DNA from: Labilibacter marinus
GTDB taxonomy: Bacteria; Bacteroidota; Bacteroidia; Bacteroidales; Marinilabiliaceae
NCBI RefSeq assembly: GCF_001659685.2
Contig: NZ_LXYE02000024.1
Span: forward strand, 1 to 64,000
Direction of reading: 5' to 3'
DNA length: 64,000 bases
Positions 19,103 through 27,310 of this stretch are shown here, one piece after another. A program made the position numbers and the translations under genes. How positions within the stretch are numbered: position 1 is the stretch's first letter; the number at the start of each line of letters is the position of its first letter. Under the pieces are notes generated by a model. The model saw only the letters and a list, made by a program, of their open reading frames with translations. It did not search any database and was not told where the DNA came from.

Positions 19103-19963
19103 ATGGAAAGAAAAAAGTTAATACGAGAAATTAAGTCCTATTTAATGCTGACATTTTCTCTGTGCGTAGCATCTTTGGGTTGGACCGCTTTTATTATCCC
19201 TGCTGGCATTGTAGGAGGTGGTATTACTGGCTTGGCTAGTACCTGTCATTTTTTATGGGGATGGGATGTTGGTTTGGTTTCTATGAGCGTTAATGTGCTT
19301 TTGGTTGTGTTGGCCATCAAGATGTTGGGGTTCTCATTTGGCATAAAAAGTATCTATTGTATTGCTCTTTTTGGTGTTTTACTATCGGTATTAACGCGCT
19401 ACTTTCATGAGCCGCTGACCGATGATACCTTTATGGCTACTCTAATTGGTTCGTCGTTAGCAGGAACAGGAGGGGGACTGATTTTTGTTTATGGTGGTAG
19501 TACAGGTGGTACTGATATTATTGCTATGATTATAAATAAGTATAAGAATATCAGTCTTGGAAAGATTATTCTACTTTGCGATGTGTTTATTATCTTTTCG
19601 GGATATATTGTTTTTCAAGATATTGAGAAGGTAATGTATGGTTTTATTACCATGGCTATTTTTGGATATGCCATTGATATGGTGATGAGTGGTAATAAAT
19701 CTACAGTGCAGCTGTTTATTATTAGTAATAAGTACAAAGAAATATCGGATAAAATAATTAATACGGCGGAAAAAGGTGTTACTATTTTAGATGGTGTTGG
19801 TGGGTATTCTGGTGAAGAGAAAAAGGTGTTGATGGTTATCTCTAAAAAACGAACTTCATCTGTTCTATTCAGGATAATTAAAGATATCGATCCCCAGGCC
19901 TTTGTTACCATGGGTAGTGTTTCTGGTGTATACGGTCAAGGTTTTGACCAAATAAAGGCGTAA
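19103..19963 (+). CDS. YitT family membrane protein (copy 1)
   Basis: A 286-residue integral membrane protein with about five or six hydrophobic helices in residues 12-200 and a soluble C-terminal DUF2179 domain (about 210-286). The glycine-rich I-x-G-G-x-I-T-G-L and G-G-S-T-G-G-T-D-I-I-A segments are the YitT family marks. The helices match the DUF161 repeats. The family is widespread and of unknown molecular function; some members have been discussed as transporters. The following gene, 19 bases on, is a close paralogue, so the pair is a tandem duplication and probably one operon. Confidence 0.9.
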   Translation: MERKKLIREIKSYLMLTFSLCVASLGWTAFIIPAGIVGGGITGLASTCHFLWGWDVGLVSMSVNVLLVVLAIKMLGFSFGIKSIYCIALFGVLLSVLTRYFHEPLTDDTFMATLIGSSLAGTGGGLIFVYGGSTGGTDIIAMIINKYKNISLGKIILLCDVFIIFSGYIVFQDIEKVMYGFITMAIFGYAIDMVMSGNKSTVQLFIISNKYKEISDKIINTAEKGVTILDGVGGYSGEEKKVLMVISKKRTSSVLFRIIKDIDPQAFVTMGSVSGVYGQGFDQIKA

Positions 19964-19982
19964 TTAATATAAAAAGAACTGA

Positions 19983-20843
19983 ATGAATTCAAGCAAGGTA
20001 CTCAGCGAAATAAAATCATATGCTATATTAACCATAGCTGTAGGTATATCCAGCTTAGGGTGGGCTGGGTTTTTAATACCATCAGATATTATTGGAGGAG
20101 GAGTAACTGGTCTGTCGAGTACCTTTTATTTTTTATGGGGATGGGATATTGGTGTTACATCCTTAGCCATTAATGCCGTTCTAATTTTAATGGCTATACG
20201 CATTTTAGGATTATCCTATGGTGTAAAAACGGTTTATTGCATTGTTATCTTCTCCCTGTTGTTATCTATTTTAACGAAGCATTTTACCGAACCTTTGGTA
20301 AGCGATATTTTTATGGCTACACTTATTGGAGCTGCTTTAGGCGGTGCTGGTACAGGCTTATTATTTATTAATGGAGGTAGTACTGGAGGAACGGAGATTA
20401 TAGCCATGGTTGTTAATAAATACAAGAATATCAGTCTGGGTAGATTACTTCTTGGCTTTGATATTGTTATTATTTCAACCAGTTATATCGTTTTTCAGGA
20501 TATAGAAAAAATCATGTACGGTCTTATCTCTATGGCTATATTTAGCTATTGTATAGATATGGTTATAACCGGAAATAAGCAGTCTGTTCAAATATTTGTT
20601 ATTAGTGATAAATATGAAGAGCTTGCTGAGAAAATATTAACGGTGGCTGATAAAGGGGTTACCATTATTGATAGCGTGGGCGGTTATACTAAAGAAAGTA
20701 GAAAAATACTGATGATTATATCTAAGAAACGCACTTCCTCCACACTTTTTAAACTAATTAAGGATATAGACTCTGAAGCTTTTGTTACCATGGGCAATGT
20801 GTCTAATGTTTTTGGTAAAGGTTTTGATAAGATAAAAGCATAA
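19983..20843 (+). CDS. YitT family membrane protein (copy 2)
   Basis: Also exactly 286 residues and colinear with the preceding gene over its whole length. It shares G-G-G-V-T-G-L, G-G-S-T-G-G-T-E-I-I-A, N-K-Y-K-N-I-S-L-G, V-F-Q-D-I-E-K and the C-terminal D-K-G-V-T-I-x-D-x-V-G-G-Y block. Identity by eye is well over half, with differences spread evenly, which suggests an old tandem duplication kept by selection. It has the same topology, with membrane helices then a DUF2179 domain. Two copies may form a heteromer; that is inference only. Confidence 0.9.
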   Translation: MNSSKVLSEIKSYAILTIAVGISSLGWAGFLIPSDIIGGGVTGLSSTFYFLWGWDIGVTSLAINAVLILMAIRILGLSYGVKTVYCIVIFSLLLSILTKHFTEPLVSDIFMATLIGAALGGAGTGLLFINGGSTGGTEIIAMVVNKYKNISLGRLLLGFDIVIISTSYIVFQDIEKIMYGLISMAIFSYCIDMVITGNKQSVQIFVISDKYEELAEKILTVADKGVTIIDSVGGYTKESRKILMIISKKRTSSTLFKLIKDIDSEAFVTMGNVSNVFGKGFDKIKA

Positions 20844-20948
20844 TTTCTTCGCTAAAAACTCAGCTTTGATGCAATTTAGGCTTGATTTCTTCGTATGATA
20901 TAATAACTTGCGAATTCTAATAATAAACACAACAACTCAACTCGTATC

Positions 20949-22226
20949 ATGCTTAAGTTATTAAAAAACGGACTGACCTCTTTTGTATTAATATCAATTA
21001 TTGCCATCTCTTTTTCGGCTTGTAACTCAAAGAAAAAAAAGGATGCTGAACAAGTAATGGCAGATTCTTTAGTAGTGAAGGAAGTACCCGAGCCAATTGA
21101 ATTAAAATTTGGACTTCCTGTAGACTCTTTTAATATTGAAAATAGTCGTGTAAAACGAAATGAGTTTTTAGCATCTATATTATTAAGATACGACATTCCT
21201 TACAAGCAAATAGATTTATTGGCCAACAAGAGCAAAGATACTTTTGATGTTAGAAAAATAAAGGTAGGTAATCCATATACTGTTTTTATGGATAAGGATA
21301 CCTTGCGCAATGCACGCTATTTTGTGTATGAAATTGATAAAGTGAATTATGTAGTATATGATTTAAGCGATTCTATTACTGTTACTACCGGACAAAAGCC
21401 CGTAAGAAAGGTACAGAAAACAGCAACAGGGGTAATCACCTCTTCTTTATGGAATGCCATGACGGAAAATAATGCGAGCCCTGTTTTATCTCTTGAACTA
21501 TCTGATATTTATGCCTGGACTGTAGACTTTTTTGGTATAGAAAATGGCGACTTTTTTAAGGTGATGTATACCGAAGATTATGTAGATTCTGTCTCGGTGG
21601 GAATAAGCTCTATAGAGGCCGCGTTGTTTCATCATAGAGGAGATGATTATTACGCATTTAACTTTCAGGAGGACAGCGCTACGTATAATTACTTTGATGA
21701 AAAGGGAAAGAGTCTTAGAAAGGCCTTTTTAAAAGCCCCGCTTAAATTCTCACGTATCAGCAGCCGCTTTTCCAATAGTAGATATCATCCCGTTTTAAAG
21801 ATACGCAGGCCACATCATGGAATAGATTACGCAGCACCCAAAGGAACTCACGTGTTCTCTATTGGTGATGGTAGGGTAATTGCCAAAGCATATCAAGCCA
21901 AAGGAGGAGGTAATTACTTAAAGATTAAACACAATAGTGTATATACTACGGTTTATATGCATTTAAATGGTTTTGCCAAAGGTATTAGTAAAGGAGATAA
22001 AGTAAAGCAAGGTCAGTTAATTGCCTATGTTGGCTCTACTGGTTTATCAACAGGGCCTCACCTAGATTTTAGGGTATTTAAAAATGGCAAACCCATTGAC
22101 CCACTTAAAGTAAAGGCACCACCCGTTGAACCGGTTAAAAAAGAAGATGCAAAACGATTTAAAGAGTTTTATAAACCGCTTAAAAAGGATCTCGACGATT
22201 TACCTTTACCAGTAACAAAGCATTAA
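20949..22226 (+). CDS. M23 family metallopeptidase, lipoprotein, with altered zinc motif
   Basis: A 425-residue lipoprotein (lipobox F-S-A-C25). Residues about 45-260 form an N-terminal region of the kind that precedes M23 domains in DD-endopeptidase-like proteins. The M23 (LytM-like) domain spans about 265-390. The first zinc motif H-x-x-x-D is intact (His289-Asp293). In the second motif, usually H-x-H, the protein has His371-Leu-Asp373, so the expected second zinc-ligand histidine is aspartate. It may cut peptidoglycan cross-links with a changed metal site, or act as a non-catalytic activator of amidases. It is anchored in the envelope and is followed by a hairpin terminator. Confidence 0.85.
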   Translation: MLKLLKNGLTSFVLISIIAISFSACNSKKKKDAEQVMADSLVVKEVPEPIELKFGLPVDSFNIENSRVKRNEFLASILLRYDIPYKQIDLLANKSKDTFDVRKIKVGNPYTVFMDKDTLRNARYFVYEIDKVNYVVYDLSDSITVTTGQKPVRKVQKTATGVITSSLWNAMTENNASPVLSLELSDIYAWTVDFFGIENGDFFKVMYTEDYVDSVSVGISSIEAALFHHRGDDYYAFNFQEDSATYNYFDEKGKSLRKAFLKAPLKFSRISSRFSNSRYHPVLKIRRPHHGIDYAAPKGTHVFSIGDGRVIAKAYQAKGGGNYLKIKHNSVYTTVYMHLNGFAKGISKGDKVKQGQLIAYVGSTGLSTGPHLDFRVFKNGKPIDPLKVKAPPVEPVKKEDAKRFKEFYKPLKKDLDDLPLPVTKH

Positions 22227-22228
22227 TT

Positions 22229-22271
22229 AAAAAGCCATTTTGAATATAATTCAGGATGGCTTTTTTGTTGA
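22229..22271 (+). terminator. Terminator after the M23 peptidase gene
   Basis: A 15-base-pair imperfect stem (AAAAGCCATTTTGAA with TTCAGGATGGCTTTT, two G-T wobbles) followed by further T residues. Confidence 0.7.
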
Positions 22272-22327
22272 TTGAGTTTTAGCCCAACTTATAATTAATA
22301 TATTTGTGCTTGAATTAATCATCACCA

Positions 22328-24265
22328 ATGAAATCCTTAATTATACGATATTTACTGTTATCGCTTGTGTTGTTGCTTGCTGTAATTCCAGTACAGGTTA
22401 AAGCACAGGTAATGGACACTATTGCTGTAGAAGCCAATAGTTTTTTTGTTACCAAGGATACGGTTTTATACTTTGAGCGGGATACGGTTGTTATTTTAGA
22501 AACCAGCAAGAAGTATAAGATATCTGAAAATAAAACCCAAAAAACATCTCAGTTTTACGGAAATATATACAATAAGTCTCAAAACAACTGGATAACCAGT
22601 GAACTGTATGAGTTCATTTTTCGAAGTCCGGAAAAGAAAGATACCACACAGGCAGATAAGATATTAGAGAATAGTCAAGATCCTTTTAGGAAATATGAAG
22701 GCAAGGTTATTGGGGATATTCATATATCCAACTTAGATTTCCTCTATTCAATAGAGTTAGAAGACTCCATTAAAAAGAATAGTTTGCTCAATAAGTCTAT
22801 TGCCGATGTACATGTAACTACTAAAAAAAGAATCATCAAAAAAAACTTAACCTTTCATTCCGAAGAAAAGGTTAATCCGTTTGTACTGGCAGAGAATGAG
22901 AGGATACTGCGTCAGTTAGCTGCACTCGAAGATGCTAGAATAACCCTTGTGGAACGCCATGGTAATACAGATACGGTGGATGTAATAGTGACTACTATTG
23001 ATGTGTTTCCGGTGGGTATAGATGGATCTTTTAATGGCTTTAGGGATTTTAAGCTAGGGGTGTATAATAAAAACTTTTTAGGTACGGGTACCGAATGGAA
23101 AAATACCATAGTGCATAAAAAGGAGTACGACCCTAGTTGGGGTTATATAGGTAACTATAAATATAAAAATATTCAGGGTAGCTTTGTTGATTTTGATCTT
23201 ACCTTAAAATTAACAGACCCTAGTAGTGAGTTTAAAGGACGCTTTGAGCGCGATTTAACCATTCCCACGGTAAATACTGGTGGTACAGTTGAGCTAGGTT
23301 ATAAATCCTATACAGCAAATGTTGGTCCCGAAGATGTACAAATTGATACAGTTATAAGCTCTATATTTCAGGACTATTGGGTAGGGCACAAGGTATTTAA
23401 AAACAACAAGTCTAATAAAAACATCATTTTAAAGGCAAGATACTTCAACGAACGGTTTGATGATAGGCCTTTTGTATCTCCCGATTCCAACTATGTTTTT
23501 CATCGTAAGCAGCAGTACTTTGGCTCGTTGTTGTATTATAATGTTCAGTATTTAAAAAGTAGATACCTGTTGGGCTTCGGAATAACCGAGGATGTGCCCT
23601 ATGGTTTTATTTTGCAAGGAACCTTAGGATATGAAAAGAGCGAGTTTTTTGAATATCCATATATGCGATTTGATATTGGCTATGCCAAGTATTTAAGGCA
23701 GTTGGGCTACTTTCAAATAATTAGTAATTATGGTACCTACCTTGATAAAGGAGAAATGGTGAATAGCGTTTTTCGTACTCGTATTAAAACCTTTTCTAAC
23801 CTATTTTATTTAGGTAGATATAAATTACGTGAGTTCTTTAATATTAGCTACGTGCATGGTTCTGACATGTTCGAGTATAATAAACTTACCATGAGTAAAC
23901 CCATTCAGGGATTAAAGCATAAATCTATTGGAGGTGAAAGTCGTTTGGTTTTCGGATCGGAAACAGTATTGTTTACCCCTTGGTATTTTTATGGTTTCAG
24001 AATGGCTACGGTGCTTAAGTTAGATGCCGGTTTTATAGGCTCAGATAGAAACTTCTTTCAGCGTAAAAACTTTAATGCAGGTATAGGAACAGGCTTTAAT
24101 ATTAGAAACGAAAGTTTAGCCTTTAGCACCATTTCTATACGGGCATCTTATTATCCAGGTAACTCAAACTACAATGGCTTTTGGGGTTTTAATTTTACCT
24201 TATCCGACCCCAAACTATTTAAAGATTTAAGCATAGGAAAGCCCAAAGTAATAGAATATGACTAG
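22328..24265 (+). CDS. Outer-membrane beta-barrel protein with POTRA-like domain (BamA/Omp85-like)
   Basis: A 645-residue exported protein (signal peptide to about residue 28, V-K-A-Q). Residues about 110-215 look like a POTRA domain: a beta strand with G-D-I-H-I, a helix with E-R-I-L-R-Q-L-A-A-L-E-D-A, then strands ending in V-D-V-I-V-T-T. From about 220 to the end the sequence alternates polar and aromatic residues as in a sixteen-strand barrel, with G-x-G-T-E-W near 255. This resembles Omp85-superfamily proteins seen in Bacteroidetes beside envelope genes. It could insert or export surface proteins or be a BamA/TamA relative of unknown role. It is smaller than BamA, which has five POTRA domains. 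Confidence 0.78.
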   Translation: MKSLIIRYLLLSLVLLLAVIPVQVKAQVMDTIAVEANSFFVTKDTVLYFERDTVVILETSKKYKISENKTQKTSQFYGNIYNKSQNNWITSELYEFIFRSPEKKDTTQADKILENSQDPFRKYEGKVIGDIHISNLDFLYSIELEDSIKKNSLLNKSIADVHVTTKKRIIKKNLTFHSEEKVNPFVLAENERILRQLAALEDARITLVERHGNTDTVDVIVTTIDVFPVGIDGSFNGFRDFKLGVYNKNFLGTGTEWKNTIVHKKEYDPSWGYIGNYKYKNIQGSFVDFDLTLKLTDPSSEFKGRFERDLTIPTVNTGGTVELGYKSYTANVGPEDVQIDTVISSIFQDYWVGHKVFKNNKSNKNIILKARYFNERFDDRPFVSPDSNYVFHRKQQYFGSLLYYNVQYLKSRYLLGFGITEDVPYGFILQGTLGYEKSEFFEYPYMRFDIGYAKYLRQLGYFQIISNYGTYLDKGEMVNSVFRTRIKTFSNLFYLGRYKLREFFNISYVHGSDMFEYNKLTMSKPIQGLKHKSIGGESRLVFGSETVLFTPWYFYGFRMATVLKLDAGFIGSDRNFFQRKNFNAGIGTGFNIRNESLAFSTISIRASYYPGNSNYNGFWGFNFTLSDPKLFKDLSIGKPKVIEYD

Positions 24266-24302
24266 GCTTTTGTGTAATGATTAACGTGATGCAATAATGG
24301 TA

Positions 24303-24971
24303 TTATTCCTTTTTACTTATGGGTAACTGATTAATGTATTTACCAACCACAATAGCGGTAATAACAACTAAATATATTTGCCCAATTAAGCCCACCAATA
24401 TGGTTGCCTTTTGAGCCAAATGTGTTAATGGTAACATATCGCCATAACCAATAGTAAGTAAGGTTATATAACTAAAATACATCAACCTTTCGGTGATGGA
24501 ATTTGTGGTATCTTGAATGGTAGGTAAGCCCGAAAATGAGCCTGGGGTTATTAATTCAATGCTAAAGAATATAAAAAAGCCAACAAAACCCAAGGATATA
24601 AAACCACTTATCAGTCCTAGTATAATCTTTCTATCAACTATTTTAGCTTCCCAAATTTGCTTAATAAGCCTATAGGTAGAAAGTAGATAAAAGCTAAATA
24701 ATACACCTACTCTTAAAAATTTGAAAGGAGGCTCGTTATATACAGAAAGATACAGTATAGCCCCAACAATGATGAGTACACCAATGATAAACCAAACAGG
24801 TACTCGATCTTTTTTACCAATAAAAAAACTTCCGGTTATAATATTAAGGAAGAAGAATATTGGAGACATGATATCGAAATAACTTAATGGCATTAATAAC
24901 GACCCAAACAAAATAGCCAATTGACTTAACAGAAAACTTTCAAACCTATAGTGATATAATTTGTGTATCAT
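24303..24971 (-). CDS. Two-pore-helix potassium channel family protein
   Basis: A 222-residue inner-membrane protein with about six hydrophobic helices. The last two enclose a pore loop carrying the potassium selectivity filter T-I-G-Y-G-D near residues 174-179, with the typical upstream Y-F-S-Y-I-T-L-L. The N-terminal helices (about 12-130) are not a canonical voltage sensor: no regularly spaced arginines are seen. There is no RCK or cyclic-nucleotide domain. It probably conducts potassium passively. The gene converges on the preceding barrel protein. Confidence 0.88.
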   Translation of the reverse strand: MIHKLYHYRFESFLLSQLAILFGSLLMPLSYFDIMSPIFFFLNIITGSFFIGKKDRVPVWFIIGVLIIVGAILYLSVYNEPPFKFLRVGVLFSFYLLSTYRLIKQIWEAKIVDRKIILGLISGFISLGFVGFFIFFSIELITPGSFSGLPTIQDTTNSITERLMYFSYITLLTIGYGDMLPLTHLAQKATILVGLIGQIYLVVITAIVVGKYINQLPISKKE

Positions 24972-25254
24972 ATTATAAAAGTAGATGTTATAGGAATTAT
25001 ATTAATCATGCACACCTATGGGCAAATGTAAGTAAATGTTTAGTTGAACACAAAGTGTATTTTGTGGTTATTACATACAAACAGCATATGAATATACAAT
25101 AATTGAATATATACCATGAAAACATATAATACAATTCATTTCTAGTATATATTTTTTGTGTACATTCGTTATAAAGGAATACAGAACTTAGTTAAACGGA
25201 TATTCCTGATGAATAAAGAATACAAATAGTAATTAATAAAAATTAGAATTTATC

Positions 25255-25719
25255 ATGAAGAAATTATTTTTAGCCGCGACGTTATTTTTAATGTCATTAA
25301 CTTACTCAGTAGCTCAAACTAGCGAAGCTGAGATTGATTTTATTCAATCTATTTTTGGAACAGAAAAAAAGGCTTTTGTTCAGGAGTTTATGAAAATAGA
25401 TTATGCCGACTCATTTTGGACTGTGTACGATGAGTATGAAGTAAAAAGAAAAGAATTAGGTAAGCAGAGATATGATCTTTTAAATGACTATACTGAAAAC
25501 TTAGGGTCTATTACAGATGAAAAGGCCGATGAGTTAATGGCTAGTATATTAAAGCTTAAAAAAGCCAATGACAAACTAGTGTTGACATACTATAAAAAAG
25601 TGAAGAAACTAAAAGGAACTAAAGTAGCATCTAAGTTCTATAATGCAGAAAACTATATAGCAAGTGCGCTACGTATTTCTATATTAGAGGGTCTACCATC
25701 CATGGGAGATATGCAGTAG
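25255..25719 (+). CDS. Small secreted helical protein of unknown function
   Basis: A 154-residue protein with a clean signal peptide (residues 1-20, ending S-V-A-Q). The mature part is strongly helical, with regularly spaced Lys, Glu, Tyr and Leu residues between about 45 and 125, and no cysteines. The arrangement recalls periplasmic helical-hairpin proteins of the Spy/CpxP type (a protein of similar size with L-T-x-x-Q-type repeats), but the Spy signature is not present and I make no such assignment. It has a strong terminator and a 280-base divergent upstream region. Confidence 0.7.
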   Translation: MKKLFLAATLFLMSLTYSVAQTSEAEIDFIQSIFGTEKKAFVQEFMKIDYADSFWTVYDEYEVKRKELGKQRYDLLNDYTENLGSITDEKADELMASILKLKKANDKLVLTYYKKVKKLKGTKVASKFYNAENYIASALRISILEGLPSMGDMQ

Positions 25720-25743
25720 TTGCTTTATTATTGATAAAACTAA

Positions 25744-25776
25744 AAAGGGAATCCGAATACGGATTCCCTTTTTTTA
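25744..25776 (+). terminator. Rho-independent terminator
   Basis: A perfect 12-base-pair stem (AAAGGGAATCCG/CGGATTCCCTTT, loop AATA) continues into a T-run, 25 bases after the stop of the small secreted protein. Confidence 0.9.
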
Positions 25777-25936
25777 TGCTCATAAGTTTTAAGTTAACCT
25801 TATTATTACTGCCCATACAATTGGGGTATGCTTAACTTATTGCTTGCATATGGTGGGCCATCTATTACCTTGTATTAATTAAAGATATACTCATTTTACT
25901 TATGCAAATAATCAATACTTATATTTAAATAATGGT

Positions 25937-26049
25937 AATACTAATGCTTAAAGGAAATGCTCCCTACTACTTAAGGGAGAAATTCCCTATTGCTTAAGGG
26001 AGCACCTCCTTAATGCCTAAAGAGGTGTTTACCTATTGCTTAAGGAGCT
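25937..26049. repeat. Array of five short hairpin repeats after the HU-like gene
   Basis: Five adjacent units of about 20-25 bases share a core reading, on the minus strand, C-Y-C-C-Y-T-T-A-A-G-C-A-A-T-A-G-G. Four of the five can fold as small hairpins: units at about 25960-25979, 25983-26002, 26003-26027 and 26029-26049, with a more diverged unit at 25937-25957. Compensated differences (for example ACCTC with GAGGT in one unit, CTCCC with GGGAG in the next) suggest that pairing, not sequence, is kept. The unit nearest the gene overlaps the last codons and stop of the HU-like gene. There are no CRISPR-like unique spacers. Confidence 0.75.
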
Positions 26050-26762
26050 ACCAATTGAATATTGTTATCATATATCCCTTTAAGTAATTGTTTAGATACT
26101 TGGCTCTTGTTGTAGTAGGTACGTACCTGTAAATTATAATTGCCAGCTACCAAGCTATTGGGTATAACAATGGTAAGTCTGGATGGGTTGTTATCAATAA
26201 TAAGGTCAGCCTTTGTTTCTACCCCACTGTTATTGATAAAGAAAATACCTTGACCATTGCTGCTTTCTCCTGCTATCACTTTCAAATTCTCCCCAATAAT
26301 TTTGGCAATACCACCTGTTTTAAGCGTATCTACCTCAGCTTCGTGGTCGGTACCATCTTTTACTAAGGAAATATTAGGCCCTGTAACTGTAGCCGTTACT
26401 TTTTCTACCTGTATCTTATTAATAGCGTCAATGTAATTACGATACAATGTAATATTAGCCTTAACACCATGGCGTGAGTGATCAAAACTATCCTCTATAT
26501 TCTCAAACGAACCTTGTATAGAGTATTTAAGCATGCCCATAATACCATCTACTGCATAGCCTTCTTCAATGGCCTCAATAATGCATGTTTGCATCAGGTT
26601 AAAAACACCACTAATGTCAGCTGTTGAAAAGGCTGTGTTTTTGTTGGCCATACGTTTGGCCAGCTCTTCACGACTAAGTACTTCTTGTTTTTGTACTTGC
26701 GCACGATACTTGTTTTCGCTACCTGTTAGGTACAACTTTGTAAGAAAATAAGGTAATTTCAT
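26040..26762 (-). CDS. HU-like DNA-binding domain protein with C-terminal TIG/DUF4469-like domain
   Basis: A 240-residue protein. The first ~125 residues match the HU/IHF-like domain found in Bacteroidetes multi-domain proteins (Y-x-A-x-V, L-x-x-E-x-L-A-x-R-M-A, a central helix region and S-I-x-G-x-F-E-N-x-E-D-x-F-D near 90-110). Residues about 140-235 look like a beta-sandwich domain of the DUF4469 type (K-I-x-G-x-N-L-K-V ... G-x-Y-x-L-x-V-R-T-Y-Y). Such proteins are often multi-copy in Bacteroidetes and poorly understood. There is no signal peptide. The stop codon lies inside the first unit of the hairpin array. The upstream 420 bases have no gene. Confidence 0.8.
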   Translation of the reverse strand: MKLPYFLTKLYLTGSENKYRAQVQKQEVLSREELAKRMANKNTAFSTADISGVFNLMQTCIIEAIEEGYAVDGIMGMLKYSIQGSFENIEDSFDHSRHGVKANITLYRNYIDAINKIQVEKVTATVTGPNISLVKDGTDHEAEVDTLKTGGIAKIIGENLKVIAGESSNGQGIFFINNSGVETKADLIIDNNPSRLTIVIPNSLVAGNYNLQVRTYYNKSQVSKQLLKGIYDNNIQLVAP

Positions 26763-27180
26763 AAGAATACTTTATTTGGTTAATAATTAATTATATGACA
26801 TACTATTTAGGTATAATAGTACTAGTATGTTACATAGTTTATTTATTCAAGCTGTTTAATGTAGCATTGAAGTTCAATGCTTTACTTTCCCAGTTCTCCA
26901 AAGTATCCAAACAACCTCCGTTAGAGTATTCGCTAGTGTAATTATCTTTTATTACTTACTACACTTTGCCATATTAAGGCAGTGAATGTAGTTTTTAAGT
27001 AGATTAAGATATAGTACACTTATAACAAGTTAATGTATATTATTAATTATTGCTAATGATTTATAAAGTTTTATTGTATTTAATTTGTAGTTAGTGAGTG
27101 GCTAACTAATGTATTACTAGGGGGGTAAGGAGTTTACTAGTATACGCCTATATGAATATATTTACCACAATACGTATATT
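26763..27180. other. AT-rich intergenic region upstream of the HU-like gene
   Basis: I see no gene here. An imperfect inverted repeat at about 26958-26992 (ACTACACTTTGCC with GGCAGTGAATGTAGT) is followed by TTTTT on the plus strand and could be a terminator or small RNA. The evidence is too thin to call either. No convincing promoter for the minus-strand gene was found. Confidence 0.4.
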
Positions 27181-27192
27181 AATGATAAAAAA

Positions 27193-27220
27193 ATAGGGAA
27201 CTCATTATGGAGTTCCCTAT
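27193..27220 (-). terminator. Terminator of leuS
   Basis: A perfect eleven-base-pair stem (ATAGGGAACTC/GAGTTCCCTAT, loop ATTATG). On the minus strand it is followed by seven T residues, about 90 bases after the leuS stop. Confidence 0.85.
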
Positions 27221-27310
27221 ACTTTTTATCTATTTAAAGCATACTTGCACAGTCATCTGTATGCAAATATGTATCTTATCTAAAGTCTATCAGCTTAAGC
27301 ATTTAAAAGC

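Noticed and set aside
20876-21196. 106-residue frame opposite the M23 peptidase start
   Set aside because: It is antisense to a clear lipoprotein signal and shows no protein family features.
25937-26049. Possible CRISPR array
   Set aside because: The units are adjacent, diverged hairpins of 20-25 bases with no unique spacers of constant length, and no cas genes are nearby.
26958-26992. Small RNA candidate with hairpin and T-run
   Set aside because: The inverted repeat is imperfect and no promoter is evident; kept only as a note in the intergenic entry.
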